From Gammaproteobacteria bacterium (lineage in GTDB: Bacteria; Pseudomonadota; Gammaproteobacteria; Xanthomonadales; Xanthomonadaceae): a stretch of DNA of 16,254 nt. Positions 7,921-14,682 of this stretch are shown here, in pieces. The notes beneath the pieces were generated by a model. It was not told the origin of the DNA. It saw only the letters and a list, made by a program, of their open reading frames with translations, and made no database searches. The translations under genes and the position numbers were made by a program. Where the stretch lies: NCBI GenBank assembly GCA_024642445.1, contig JAHEBG010000003.1:1-16254 (forward strand), read 5' to 3'. How positions within the stretch are numbered: position 1 is the first letter of the stretch; each line of letters begins with the position of its first letter.

Positions 7921-9180
7921 ATGCTGAAATACGTCAACCTTGTGCTCTCCGGTCTGCTGCGCAAAAAATTGCGTACCACGCTAACCTTGCTGTCGTTGGC
8001 GGCGGCGTTCACCTTGCTGGGTTTGTTACAGGCGGTCAACTCGTTGTTCTCAGGCGCTGCGGATTTTCTCGGCGCAAACCGTTTGATATCGCAAGCCAGC
8101 ACCAGCTTCACTCAACCTTTGCCGATGCGGCTGCTGCCGCAGATCGAAGCGGTCCCGGGCGTGCAAGCGGTTTCGCACTCACAGTTCTTCGGCGGCGTGT
8201 ACGGCGAAGGGCGCAATTTCTTCCCACAGTTCGCGGTCAACCCACTGCGTTTGCGTCAGACCTATCCGGAATGGGTGATGCCGGAGGACAACTGGCGTAA
8301 CTTCACCTCCACCCAGGACAGCGCCATCGTGGGCCGGCAGCTGGCGGATCAATTCGGCTGGAAAGTGGGCGACACCGTGCCGTTGAACAGCTTCATCTGG
8401 TCGAAAGCCAACGGCTCGCGCACATGGGAGTGGCGCATTGCCGGCATTTTCGACGGCAAAGACGAAGAGTGGCAAAAACGGGCAGCTTTGATGTATCTGA
8501 ACTACGGGCAATTTGATGAAGGCCGTAATCCCGGGGCGCGCGGCTTGGCCGGCGTATTTGTGGTGCGGGTAGACAACTCCTCCGAGTCGGAACGTATCGC
8601 CAGCGCCATCGACGCCAAATTCAAGAATTCCTCGGATGAAACCAAGACCCAGAGTGAGCAGGAATTCCAGCTCGGCTTCATCCGGCAACTCGGCGATATC
8701 GGTTTAATCGTCAACCTAATTACCGGCGCGGTTTTCTTCTCAATATTGTTTTTAACCGGCGTAGCCATGAGCCAGGCGGTGCGTGAACGCATCCCGGAAC
8801 TGGCGGTGTTGAAATGCCTGGGCTTCAAAGACGGCACGGTCATGTGGCTGGTATTGGCGGAGGCCTTTGCCCTGTGCCTAATTGGTGCCGGCATTGGCAT
8901 GGGCCTGGCCAGCGTCTTGATGACACTGCCCTTCATTCAAAACACCATCCCGGTGCAAGCCGATGCGTTTGTCTGGGTCATTGCGGCACTCAGTGTTCTG
9001 GTACTGACACTGTTGGTGGGTGTGCCTCCCGCCTACACCGCACAACGCCTGAAAATCGTCGATGCACTGGCCGGCCGCACCGATGACAGCTTTCTGGAAG
9101 CGATTCTGCGCAAGGCGGTTCGCGCAGCACAATGGCTGAGCCGACTGATCACCGGAAAATCCGCGGAGATTCCGAATTGA
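7921..9180 (+). CDS. FtsX/MacB-like ABC permease, first of two
   Basis: A 419-residue membrane subunit. The topology is that of a type VII permease: one N-terminal span (about 20-40), a large periplasmic domain (about 45-255, MacB_PCD type), then three C-terminal spans (about 261-287, 308-333 and 350-372) with the short cytoplasmic motif ERIPELAVLKCLGFKD between the first two, typical of FtsX-domain coupling helices. It starts 3 nt after the ATPase stop. The only purine-rich site, GAGG, is 14 nt upstream, so translation is probably coupled. It is co-transcribed with the adaptor, the ATPase and a second, non-identical permease, suggesting a heterodimeric membrane core. Confidence 0.9.
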   Translation: MLKYVNLVLSGLLRKKLRTTLTLLSLAAAFTLLGLLQAVNSLFSGAADFLGANRLISQASTSFTQPLPMRLLPQIEAVPGVQAVSHSQFFGGVYGEGRNFFPQFAVNPLRLRQTYPEWVMPEDNWRNFTSTQDSAIVGRQLADQFGWKVGDTVPLNSFIWSKANGSRTWEWRIAGIFDGKDEEWQKRAALMYLNYGQFDEGRNPGARGLAGVFVVRVDNSSESERIASAIDAKFKNSSDETKTQSEQEFQLGFIRQLGDIGLIVNLITGAVFFSILFLTGVAMSQAVRERIPELAVLKCLGFKDGTVMWLVLAEAFALCLIGAGIGMGLASVLMTLPFIQNTIPVQADAFVWVIAALSVLVLTLLVGVPPAYTAQRLKIVDALAGRTDDSFLEAILRKAVRAAQWLSRLITGKSAEIPN

Positions 9181-10355
9181 GCCGTTTAACCCAGATCCGT
9201 GAGATTACCCGAATGAATCTGGCGTCCATACCCGAGCGCCTGGGGCCAAGCCTGGTCATCGTCATTGGCATCGCCGGCGTGGTCGGGGTATTGGTGGCCT
9301 TGCTGTCGATGTCGACCGGCTTGCAGCAGACCTTAGGCAGTAATGGACGAACCGATCAGGCCGTCATCACCCGTGGCGGTGCCAACGGTGAGTTGGCCAG
9401 CTTCCTGACCATCGGCTCGGCCACGTTGGTTAAACAAGACCCCGCCATCGCCCGAAATGCCGATGGCATCGCGTTGGCCAGTGGCGAACTGATTGTGATT
9501 ACCGAAGTGCCACGCCCAGGACAAAAAACCGGGGCCAATGTGACCCTGCGCGGCGTTGAGCCGATCGGCATGCGTATTCGCTCCGATTTCCGGATTACCG
9601 AAGGCCGCGTATTCAGGCCCGGCGTGCAGGAGTTGATTGTAGGTAAAGGCGCCGCCAGTCAGTTCAGCGGGCTTGAGGTAGGCCGAAGCCTACGCTTCCG
9701 CGGCTCGACATGGACCGTGGTCGGACATTTTGAAAGCGGTGGCTCCTACGATTCCGAGCTATGGAGTGATGTTCAAACCGTTCAGAGCGCATGGCGTCGT
9801 GCCGGTGTGTCATCGGTGTTGGCGCAGATGAAAAGCGAAATGCTGTTGCCGGCAATGGCGAAGCGAATGAAAGAAGATCCGCAGTTGGATGTGGAAGCCA
9901 AAAGCCAGTTGGAATTTTACCGTGGCCAAAGCGGCAACCTCACCGCCACCATCGGCGTCTTGGCCGGCATCGTGGCCTTGATCATGGCCGTAGGTGCCAC
10001 ATTCGGTGCGCTCAATACCATGTACTCGGCCGTGTCGGCACGTACACGCGAGATCGGCACATTGCGCGCCCTGGGTTTCGGGGCATTGCCGGTTGTAGCA
10101 TCGGTGATGGCCGAATCTCTTTTGCTGAGTCTCTCCGGTGGCGTGCTTGGTGCACTGTTTGCCTATGTGGTTTTCAACGGCTATGCCGTATCCACGCTGG
10201 GTGGCGGCTTCACCCAAGTGGCTTTCCAGTTTGCTGTCACCCCGGGACTGGTAGTCATCGGTCTGGCATTGGCTGTCGGAATCGGCCTCATTGGCGGGCT
10301 TGCGCCAGCGCTGCGCGCTGCACGCCTGCCGGTTACCGCAGCATTGCGCGGCTAA
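9177..10355 (+). CDS. FtsX/MacB-like ABC permease, second of two (TTG start)
   Basis: A 392-residue permease with the same layout as its neighbour: N-terminal span (about 24-44), periplasmic domain (about 50-255), three C-terminal spans, and the coupling motif TREIGTLRALGFG. I chose the TTG at 9177 because it overlaps the upstream stop by 4 nt (TTGA), has GGAG 8 nt upstream, and gives an N-terminus (SRLTQIREITRMNL) just ahead of the first span, as usual in this family. The in-frame ATG at 9132 would overlap the previous gene by 49 nt and add a hydrophilic tail read from that gene's C-terminus. It is the last gene of the exporter operon. Confidence 0.88.
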   Translation: MSRLTQIREITRMNLASIPERLGPSLVIVIGIAGVVGVLVALLSMSTGLQQTLGSNGRTDQAVITRGGANGELASFLTIGSATLVKQDPAIARNADGIALASGELIVITEVPRPGQKTGANVTLRGVEPIGMRIRSDFRITEGRVFRPGVQELIVGKGAASQFSGLEVGRSLRFRGSTWTVVGHFESGGSYDSELWSDVQTVQSAWRRAGVSSVLAQMKSEMLLPAMAKRMKEDPQLDVEAKSQLEFYRGQSGNLTATIGVLAGIVALIMAVGATFGALNTMYSAVSARTREIGTLRALGFGALPVVASVMAESLLLSLSGGVLGALFAYVVFNGYAVSTLGGGFTQVAFQFAVTPGLVVIGLALAVGIGLIGGLAPALRAARLPVTAALRG

Positions 10356-10357
10356 TA

Positions 10358-10378
10358 AAGCCGTCAGCTTTCCGGCTT
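10358..10378 (+). terminator. Possible weak hairpin after exporter operon
   Basis: AAGCCG (10358-10363) and CGGCTT (10373-10378) form a 6-bp stem with a 9-nt loop directly behind the permease stop. There is no T-tract after it, so an intrinsic terminator is doubtful. It could be an mRNA 3'-end stabiliser or chance. Confidence 0.25.
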
Positions 10379-10386
10379 GGCTCTGG

Positions 10387-10395
10387 TGTTATGAT
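10387..10395 (+). promoter_or_regulatory. Extended -10 promoter for the GGDEF/EAL gene
   Basis: TGTTATGAT carries an extended -10 (TGn followed by TATGAT, 5 of 6 to TATAAT). The region at -35 (around 10367-10373, CTTTCC-like) is poor, as allowed for extended -10 promoters. Transcription would begin near 10402, about 38 nt before the chosen start codon. This separates the signalling gene from the exporter operon. Confidence 0.5.
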
Positions 10396-10439
10396 GTTTA
10401 TTGTATTCATCGTGGAGCATGCCTTACCAGGCATACGCA

Positions 10440-12755
10440 ATGGCGAGCTTGCGGAAACAATCCTTACTGATGGCGGCATTGACCATGGTGGTTTTCATGG
10501 TCATGGGTACCGCCATTTCCAACTATTGGATGGAACGCAGCCTGCGCGAATTTGAACTGCGCGATGTGCAGCACTCGCTGAGTCAAACCGAACAGCTGTT
10601 GGGTAGCCAGATTTTAAATCTGCGCAAACAAGCCCGGGATTATGCGGTATGGGACACCACCTACGAATTCATGCATAACGGTGATCCCGGCTATGCCTTT
10701 AATAACTATTCCGATGAAATCTTCGGGAATCTGGACTCGGATTTCGTCCTATTGCTAAACAATCAAGGCAGACTGACACTTAAACTGTCCCAGTCACGCT
10801 TTAGTGACCGCAGCAACACCCCAGGCATTTCGATATCCGAGTCCTTGCGTACACAAATGCAGCCTGTTGCCCAGCGTAGCGGAACGCAATTCACCGGCGG
10901 CTTGGTTTGGATTGACGGTCGAGCGTTTTTGTATGGTCTGAGCAGCATTCTCGACAACGAGGCCAATTCCACACCGCGGGGTATTTTGGTATTTGCACGC
11001 GAGCTGAGCGTGGAGCGCGTGTCTGTTTTGCGCAGCCTGGCACGTGAAAACTTCACCCTCAGACCTCTAAGCCCGCATTCGCCGCTGGTCCAACCGATGA
11101 TTCAGGGCGATGCCATTAAAACTGCGCTGATTTTCAAGGACACCAATGGGCAGCCTACGGCAGAATTGGCTTTGGACAAACAACGTCCACTGCTTAGTCA
11201 AATCTCGACGCTTAAAACCATTATCCTTCTGAACGCCCTAATCATCATCCTGTTGTCCTTGGGATCCGTGTACTTTCTGTTCGATCGGATTGTATTGCGT
11301 AAAATTGAAATTCTGGTGCAGTCCATCAGTAACACCCGACTCAATGCCGGCAAGAACTCAAGAGTTACGCTGCAGGGAAACAGTGATGTCGATCGTATCG
11401 CCACGGAAGTCAATCACCTTCTGGACGATCTGCGCTACAGCTATGTACAGCTCGAATACGATGCATTGCATGACCATATGACCGGGCTTGGAAACCGTAA
11501 GAAATTGCTGCAGGAACTGGACAACATCTGCCGTGAACTTAAGTCAGGGTCTGGGCGGCGCTCGGCCATACTGTTGATGGACCTGGATGCTTTCAAGGAC
11601 ATCAATGACCTGCACGGCCACATGGCGGGCGATCACGTGCTGAAAACCGTAGCGGCCCGCCTGAACGGTTATGCCAGCAAAGACCAAGTCGCGATTCGCA
11701 TCGGTGGCGATGAATTCGCGTTCATCGTTCCGGAGTTCAAGGAAAAAACACCTACCCACTACGCCGCACATATCCTTTCTCTGGTGACGCAACCGATTTC
11801 CTTCGAAAACCACCTACTGCATGTGCAGGCTTGTATCGGCATCGTCATCATCGACAAGAGTTTGGGCGCCAATCTAAGACCGTTGGATATTCTTCGCAAA
11901 GCCGATATCGCCATGTACGCCTGTAAACAGCAAGACAAAAACGGTTACCTGCTGTTCCATGAGGAAATCGAGCTCAAGCAGAGCGAACGCAAGAAATTGG
12001 AATCCGATTTGTCCTTCATGATTGCCACGGAAACCTTCGATCTGGTATTGCAGCCCATCGTCAATGTTAGCAACGGCCAACCGTATGCGCTTGAGGCGCT
12101 GTGCCGGTGGCGTCACCCGGATCTCGGCATGATATCGCCCGATGTCTTTATCCCCATAGCGGAAAGCACCAAGCAGATACCAAAACTGGATAAGGCGATG
12201 ATCAAGCGCGCCTGCAAGGAATTGGCCGTTCAGCGTCAACGCCACCCGGATTTGCTGCTCAGTGTCAATCTTTCCGCCATTACCCTGACCGAAGTGGATA
12301 TCGCCAGTTTCATATATGCCACACTGCACGAATACGGATTGCCACGTCATGCATTGATGCTGGAGATTACCGAGTCATCCTTGTCGTCCGATGAAGACCG
12401 TATGACCTCTGCCATCAGCGCGCTGATGGATCTCGATATTCAGATACTGATCGACGACTTCGGCACCGGCTACTCCTCACTTTCGCGCCTGAATTCTTTG
12501 CCGTTGGATTGCGTCAAGATCGACAAGAGTTTTCTTGATGCCTTAGATGACGGCGACCGATCCCTGTGCAGCATCATCATCAATATGGCACACAGCTTGC
12601 ATATGCAGGTTATTGCCGAAGGTGTGGAGACCCAGCGCCAGCTCGAGCTGCTCTCCGACATGGGCTGTGATTTCGTTCAAGGTTACTATTTGGCGCGACC
12701 GCTCGACATTCCGCAACTGAATGCGTACATGGACACATTCGCAGAGCCGGCCTGA
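10440..12755 (+). CDS. CHASE4-GGDEF-EAL membrane protein (cyclic di-GMP synthesis/turnover)
   Basis: A 771-residue inner-membrane sensor with two spans (about 9-28 and 258-281) enclosing a periplasmic CHASE4 domain (ARDYAVWDTTYEF at 65-77 is its hallmark), a short linker in HAMP position, a GGDEF domain (about 338-505) and an EAL domain (about 518-760). The diguanylate cyclase motif GGDEF (422-426) and metal Asp381 are intact. The inhibitory RxxD site is absent, replaced by S413-K-D-Q416. The phosphodiesterase residues are all present: Glu552 of EAL, Asn610, Glu642, Asp672/Asp673, Lys693, Glu727 and Gln747. Both activities are therefore possible. The start is uncertain: ATG 10440 has CAGG about 8 nt upstream, whereas ATG 10419 has GGAG only 1 nt away and a TTG at 10401 has no site. 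Confidence 0.92.
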   Translation: MASLRKQSLLMAALTMVVFMVMGTAISNYWMERSLREFELRDVQHSLSQTEQLLGSQILNLRKQARDYAVWDTTYEFMHNGDPGYAFNNYSDEIFGNLDSDFVLLLNNQGRLTLKLSQSRFSDRSNTPGISISESLRTQMQPVAQRSGTQFTGGLVWIDGRAFLYGLSSILDNEANSTPRGILVFARELSVERVSVLRSLARENFTLRPLSPHSPLVQPMIQGDAIKTALIFKDTNGQPTAELALDKQRPLLSQISTLKTIILLNALIIILLSLGSVYFLFDRIVLRKIEILVQSISNTRLNAGKNSRVTLQGNSDVDRIATEVNHLLDDLRYSYVQLEYDALHDHMTGLGNRKKLLQELDNICRELKSGSGRRSAILLMDLDAFKDINDLHGHMAGDHVLKTVAARLNGYASKDQVAIRIGGDEFAFIVPEFKEKTPTHYAAHILSLVTQPISFENHLLHVQACIGIVIIDKSLGANLRPLDILRKADIAMYACKQQDKNGYLLFHEEIELKQSERKKLESDLSFMIATETFDLVLQPIVNVSNGQPYALEALCRWRHPDLGMISPDVFIPIAESTKQIPKLDKAMIKRACKELAVQRQRHPDLLLSVNLSAITLTEVDIASFIYATLHEYGLPRHALMLEITESSLSSDEDRMTSAISALMDLDIQILIDDFGTGYSSLSRLNSLPLDCVKIDKSFLDALDDGDRSLCSIIINMAHSLHMQVIAEGVETQRQLELLSDMGCDFVQGYYLARPLDIPQLNAYMDTFAEPA

Positions 12756-12857
12756 TTGTGAACGGATGCCAACGGAACACGCCAAGCTGTCAACGAAACC
12801 CGCGGTGCTCCGTTATTCCCTAGACACGGCACCTTTCGCTGCCGCCTGGAGAACCCC

Positions 12858-13232
12858 ATGAAACACGTCATTCTCAAATCCCTGTTGTGCGCAACGGCTT
12901 TCTGTATAGCCAGTGGTGCGCAGGCCAACTCCCCACGTTCTGCGCATCTCGACCGCAAGGGCGATCGCATTGAACATCGCCTTGATGTCAAAGGCGACCG
13001 TATAAACCAGCGTCTGGATGCCCGCGGCCAGCACATCAATGCACGTCTCGATCGACGTGCGGCACTGGCTGCGGCAAATGGCAATTGGCAACGTGCGCGC
13101 CAGCTTGACCGCAAGGGCAACCGCATCGAACGCCATCTGGATCGCAAAGGCAATCGAATAGACCGTCATTTGGACCGGAAAGGCAAGCGTATCGACCGTC
13201 GCTTGGATCGCCGTGCCCGGCGCCTCGGCTGA
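12858..13232 (+). CDS. Small exported basic protein of 11-residue helical repeats
   Basis: I do not recognise a named function. The 124-residue product has a clear Sec signal peptide (MKHVILKSLLC to GAQA, cleavage expected after residue 23). The mature part consists almost entirely of 11-residue units of pattern LDRKGxRIxxR, starting at Leu31, 42, 53, 64, 83, 94, 105 and 116, with a 19-residue unit (64-82) that breaks the register. It is extremely rich in Arg, Asp and Lys, has no mature Cys, and is predicted to be fully helical. Leu and Ile recur at positions 1 and 8 of each hendecad, giving a thin hydrophobic stripe on a charged rod. ATG 12858 has GGAG 6 nt upstream. The gene lies 102 bp after the GGDEF/EAL gene and 33 bp before the sigma factor, and may belong to the latter's operon or be its target. 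Confidence 0.85.
   Translation: MKHVILKSLLCATAFCIASGAQANSPRSAHLDRKGDRIEHRLDVKGDRINQRLDARGQHINARLDRRAALAAANGNWQRARQLDRKGNRIERHLDRKGNRIDRHLDRKGKRIDRRLDRRARRLG
12948..13229 (+). repeat. 33-bp coding tandem repeats (11-residue units)
   Basis: Seven complete-to-partial 33-bp units plus one longer unit encode the LDRKGxRIxxR hendecads. The units differ at many third codon positions (Leu as ctc, ctt, ctg or ttg; Lys as aag or aaa; Asp as gac or gat) while the protein pattern is kept. This points to an old array under protein-level selection rather than a recent slippage expansion. The unit at about 13047-13103 is the 19-residue interruption. Confidence 0.85.
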
Positions 13233-13265
13233 ATAACCGCCAAGTGGAAACGGTAATGCGAGCAT

Positions 13266-13793
13266 ATGACTGATAACGCCATGGCACAGTTTCTGGCATC
13301 GGTTGAACAGAAAGCTTTTCGCATGGCAATGTTTGCTGTGCGAAATCGCGACGATGCCTTGGACATTGTGCAGGACGCCATGTTTAAACTGGTGCAACGC
13401 TACAGCGGTCATGATGCTGCCGAGTGGCCACCCTTGTTTTTTCGGATTCTGCACCACCGTATTACCGATCAGCATCGCCGTAATACCTGGGCGAGCTGGC
13501 TTTACCCCAAACGCAATGCGGCTGAAGACGATAACGGCATACCCGATATTGCCGATCCCGGGCAACTGCCACAGGACGAGCTATTGCATCAAGGCCGTGC
13601 CATGTCGCGCCTGCAGAAGGCATTGCAAGAATTGCCGCTACGGCAACAACAGGCGTATCTTCTGCGCCACTGGCAGGGGCTGGATGTGAAGTCTACAGCC
13701 ATTGCCATGTCCTGTTCGGAAGGCAGCGTTAAAACCCACCTGTCGCGGGCACTGGCGGCATTGAAGAACGAACTCGCGGAGGACTGGCCATGA
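13266..13793 (+). CDS. ECF-family RNA polymerase sigma factor
   Basis: A 175-residue sigma-70 family protein with only regions 2 and 4. Region 2 is at about 15-75 (AFRMAMFAVRNRDDALDIVQDAMF carries the core-binding 2.1-2.2 helix). Region 4 is at about 115-172, with the helix-turn-helix STAIAMSCSEGSVKTHLSRALAALK. The linker is Asp/Pro-rich. It would direct transcription of a small envelope- or stress-related regulon. The gene is followed with a 4-nt overlap by a single-pass membrane protein and then a DUF3106 gene, an order I recall from other proteobacteria. The ATG at 13266 fits the usual N-terminus, but its ribosome site is weak (GCGAG 3 nt upstream). I found no convincing autoregulatory ECF promoter upstream. 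Confidence 0.9.
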   Translation: MTDNAMAQFLASVEQKAFRMAMFAVRNRDDALDIVQDAMFKLVQRYSGHDAAEWPPLFFRILHHRITDQHRRNTWASWLYPKRNAAEDDNGIPDIADPGQLPQDELLHQGRAMSRLQKALQELPLRQQQAYLLRHWQGLDVKSTAIAMSCSEGSVKTHLSRALAALKNELAEDWP

Positions 13794-14218
13794 ACACCCA
13801 TGACCCTAACGAACATCGCCTTATCGAACAGATAAATGCCCTGCTCGATGCAAACAGAGCGAATACCGACGAGCGCAAGGCATTGCAACTGGCCCGATCA
13901 CGGGCACTGCTGACACAACCGAAAAGGGGAGCGCCGTTGCCATGGATGGCATTTGCGCTGTCAGCAGCATTTGCTACGGTAATTGTGGTTAATTTGCCAG
14001 GCAAACACCCGATTGTGGCCAAACAGGCCATCACCCAAAGCAAGCCCCCTACGGCTTCCGTCTCCCCTGCCAACAACAATCCCGTCAGTACAAAATCAGC
14101 AACCTCTGCCACCTCAGCACTGGACTTGGATCTTATTGAAAATATGGAGTTGTATGAAGATGCCGAATTCTATCAATGGTTATCGGAGCAATCCGCACAA
14201 GGAGCACATGATGCATAA
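13790..14218 (+). CDS. DUF3619-like single-pass membrane protein, probable anti-sigma factor
   Basis: A 142-residue protein with a charged helical cytoplasmic N-terminus (1-48, with DERKALQLARSRAL), one membrane span (about 50-69) and a Ser/Thr/Pro/Asn-rich periplasmic linker ending in an acidic motif (LDLIENMELYEDAEFYQWL at about 113-131). The acidic FYQWL end resembles that of DUF3619 proteins. It lacks the HxxxCxxC zinc motif of ZAS anti-sigma factors and has no Cys at all. The gene starts on the sigma factor stop (ATGA) with GGAGG 7 nt upstream, so the two products are made in a coupled way. The anti-sigma role is inferred from topology and position, not from sequence identity to a proven one. 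Confidence 0.8.
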   Translation: MNTHDPNEHRLIEQINALLDANRANTDERKALQLARSRALLTQPKRGAPLPWMAFALSAAFATVIVVNLPGKHPIVAKQAITQSKPPTASVSPANNNPVSTKSATSATSALDLDLIENMELYEDAEFYQWLSEQSAQGAHDA

Positions 14219-14678
14219 ATTCATTCTTACCGTAGCCTTGGGTATGGCAATGCCCGTGGCTTTTGCCGCCGAAGGCCCGGTGCCTTGGCAACAACTGAGC
14301 GCCGAACAGCAAAAGACCTTGGAACCGCTGAAGGACCGCTGGTCCGAGATGCCGGCAGAGCGCCAGCAACGCCTGCTGCGTAATGCCGAACGCTGGCAGA
14401 AAATGAGTCCCGAACAACGCGAGCGCCTGCAAAAAAATCGTCAGCGCCTGCAAGAATTAACCCCGGAACAACGGCAGCGCCTGCGCCAACGCCAGCAGAA
14501 CGTCAGAAACATGACCCCGGAACAGCGTCAACGCATGCGCCGCGCCTTCGAGAACTTCCGTACCATGTCACCCGAACAGCGTGCCGAGGCACGGAAAAAA
14601 TTCCAGGCGATGAGCCCGGAGCAACGCCGGGAATTCATGCAAAAACGCCGGCAAGAGGCGGAAAAATCCAAGGACTAA
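14211..14678 (+). CDS. Exported DUF3106 protein with 18-residue (M/L)(S/T)PEQR repeats
   Basis: A 155-residue protein with a Sec signal peptide (cleavage after AFA, residue 19) and a highly charged helical mature part with Met/Leu-Ser/Thr-Pro-Glu-Gln-Arg motifs at residues 29, 47, 65, 83, 101 and 119 (exactly 18 apart) and 134. The family is DUF3106, without known function. The LTPEQR-type motif recalls the LTxxQ motif of the periplasmic chaperones Spy and CpxP, though this is similarity of motif, not shown homology. Start choice: AAGGAG lies 6 nt before ATG 14211, while ATG 14208 would leave only 3 nt. It overlaps the membrane protein gene by 8 nt. There is no Cys and a single His (in the signal peptide), so a classic metal site is unlikely. 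Confidence 0.87.
   Translation: MHKFILTVALGMAMPVAFAAEGPVPWQQLSAEQQKTLEPLKDRWSEMPAERQQRLLRNAERWQKMSPEQRERLQKNRQRLQELTPEQRQRLRQRQQNVRNMTPEQRQRMRRAFENFRTMSPEQRAEARKKFQAMSPEQRREFMQKRRQEAEKSKD
14295..14627 (+). repeat. 54-bp coding repeats (18-residue units) in the DUF3106 gene
   Basis: Six motif copies lie at exactly 54-bp steps from Leu29, followed by a seventh after 45 bp. Eighteen residues correspond to five alpha-helical turns, so each PEQR motif falls on the same face of a continuous helix. Nucleotide identity between units is only partial. Confidence 0.85.
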
Positions 14679-14682
14679 GCTC

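Noticed and set aside
9791..10555. 254-codon plus-strand frame across the end of permease 2 and into the next gene
   Set aside because: It overlaps the permease C-terminus in another frame, is rich in Arg/His/Gly without membrane or domain pattern, and has no plausible start site.
12774..12778. GGAAC as the -35 of an ECF promoter driving the repeat protein and sigma operon
   Set aside because: No CGT- or TCTGA-like -10 element follows at 15-18 bp, so the motif alone is not enough.
12858..12930. Lipoprotein signal in the hendecad-repeat protein (Cys11 and Cys16)
   Set aside because: The residues before each Cys (SLL, TAF) do not fit a lipobox, and both Cys lie within the hydrophobic core of an ordinary Sec signal ending in AQA.
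12813..13565. 250-codon minus-strand open frame over the repeat protein and sigma factor
   Set aside because: The repeated Asp/Arg codons keep the complementary frame open. The plus strand has a good ribosome site, a signal peptide and recognisable sigma regions, so the minus frame is a shadow.
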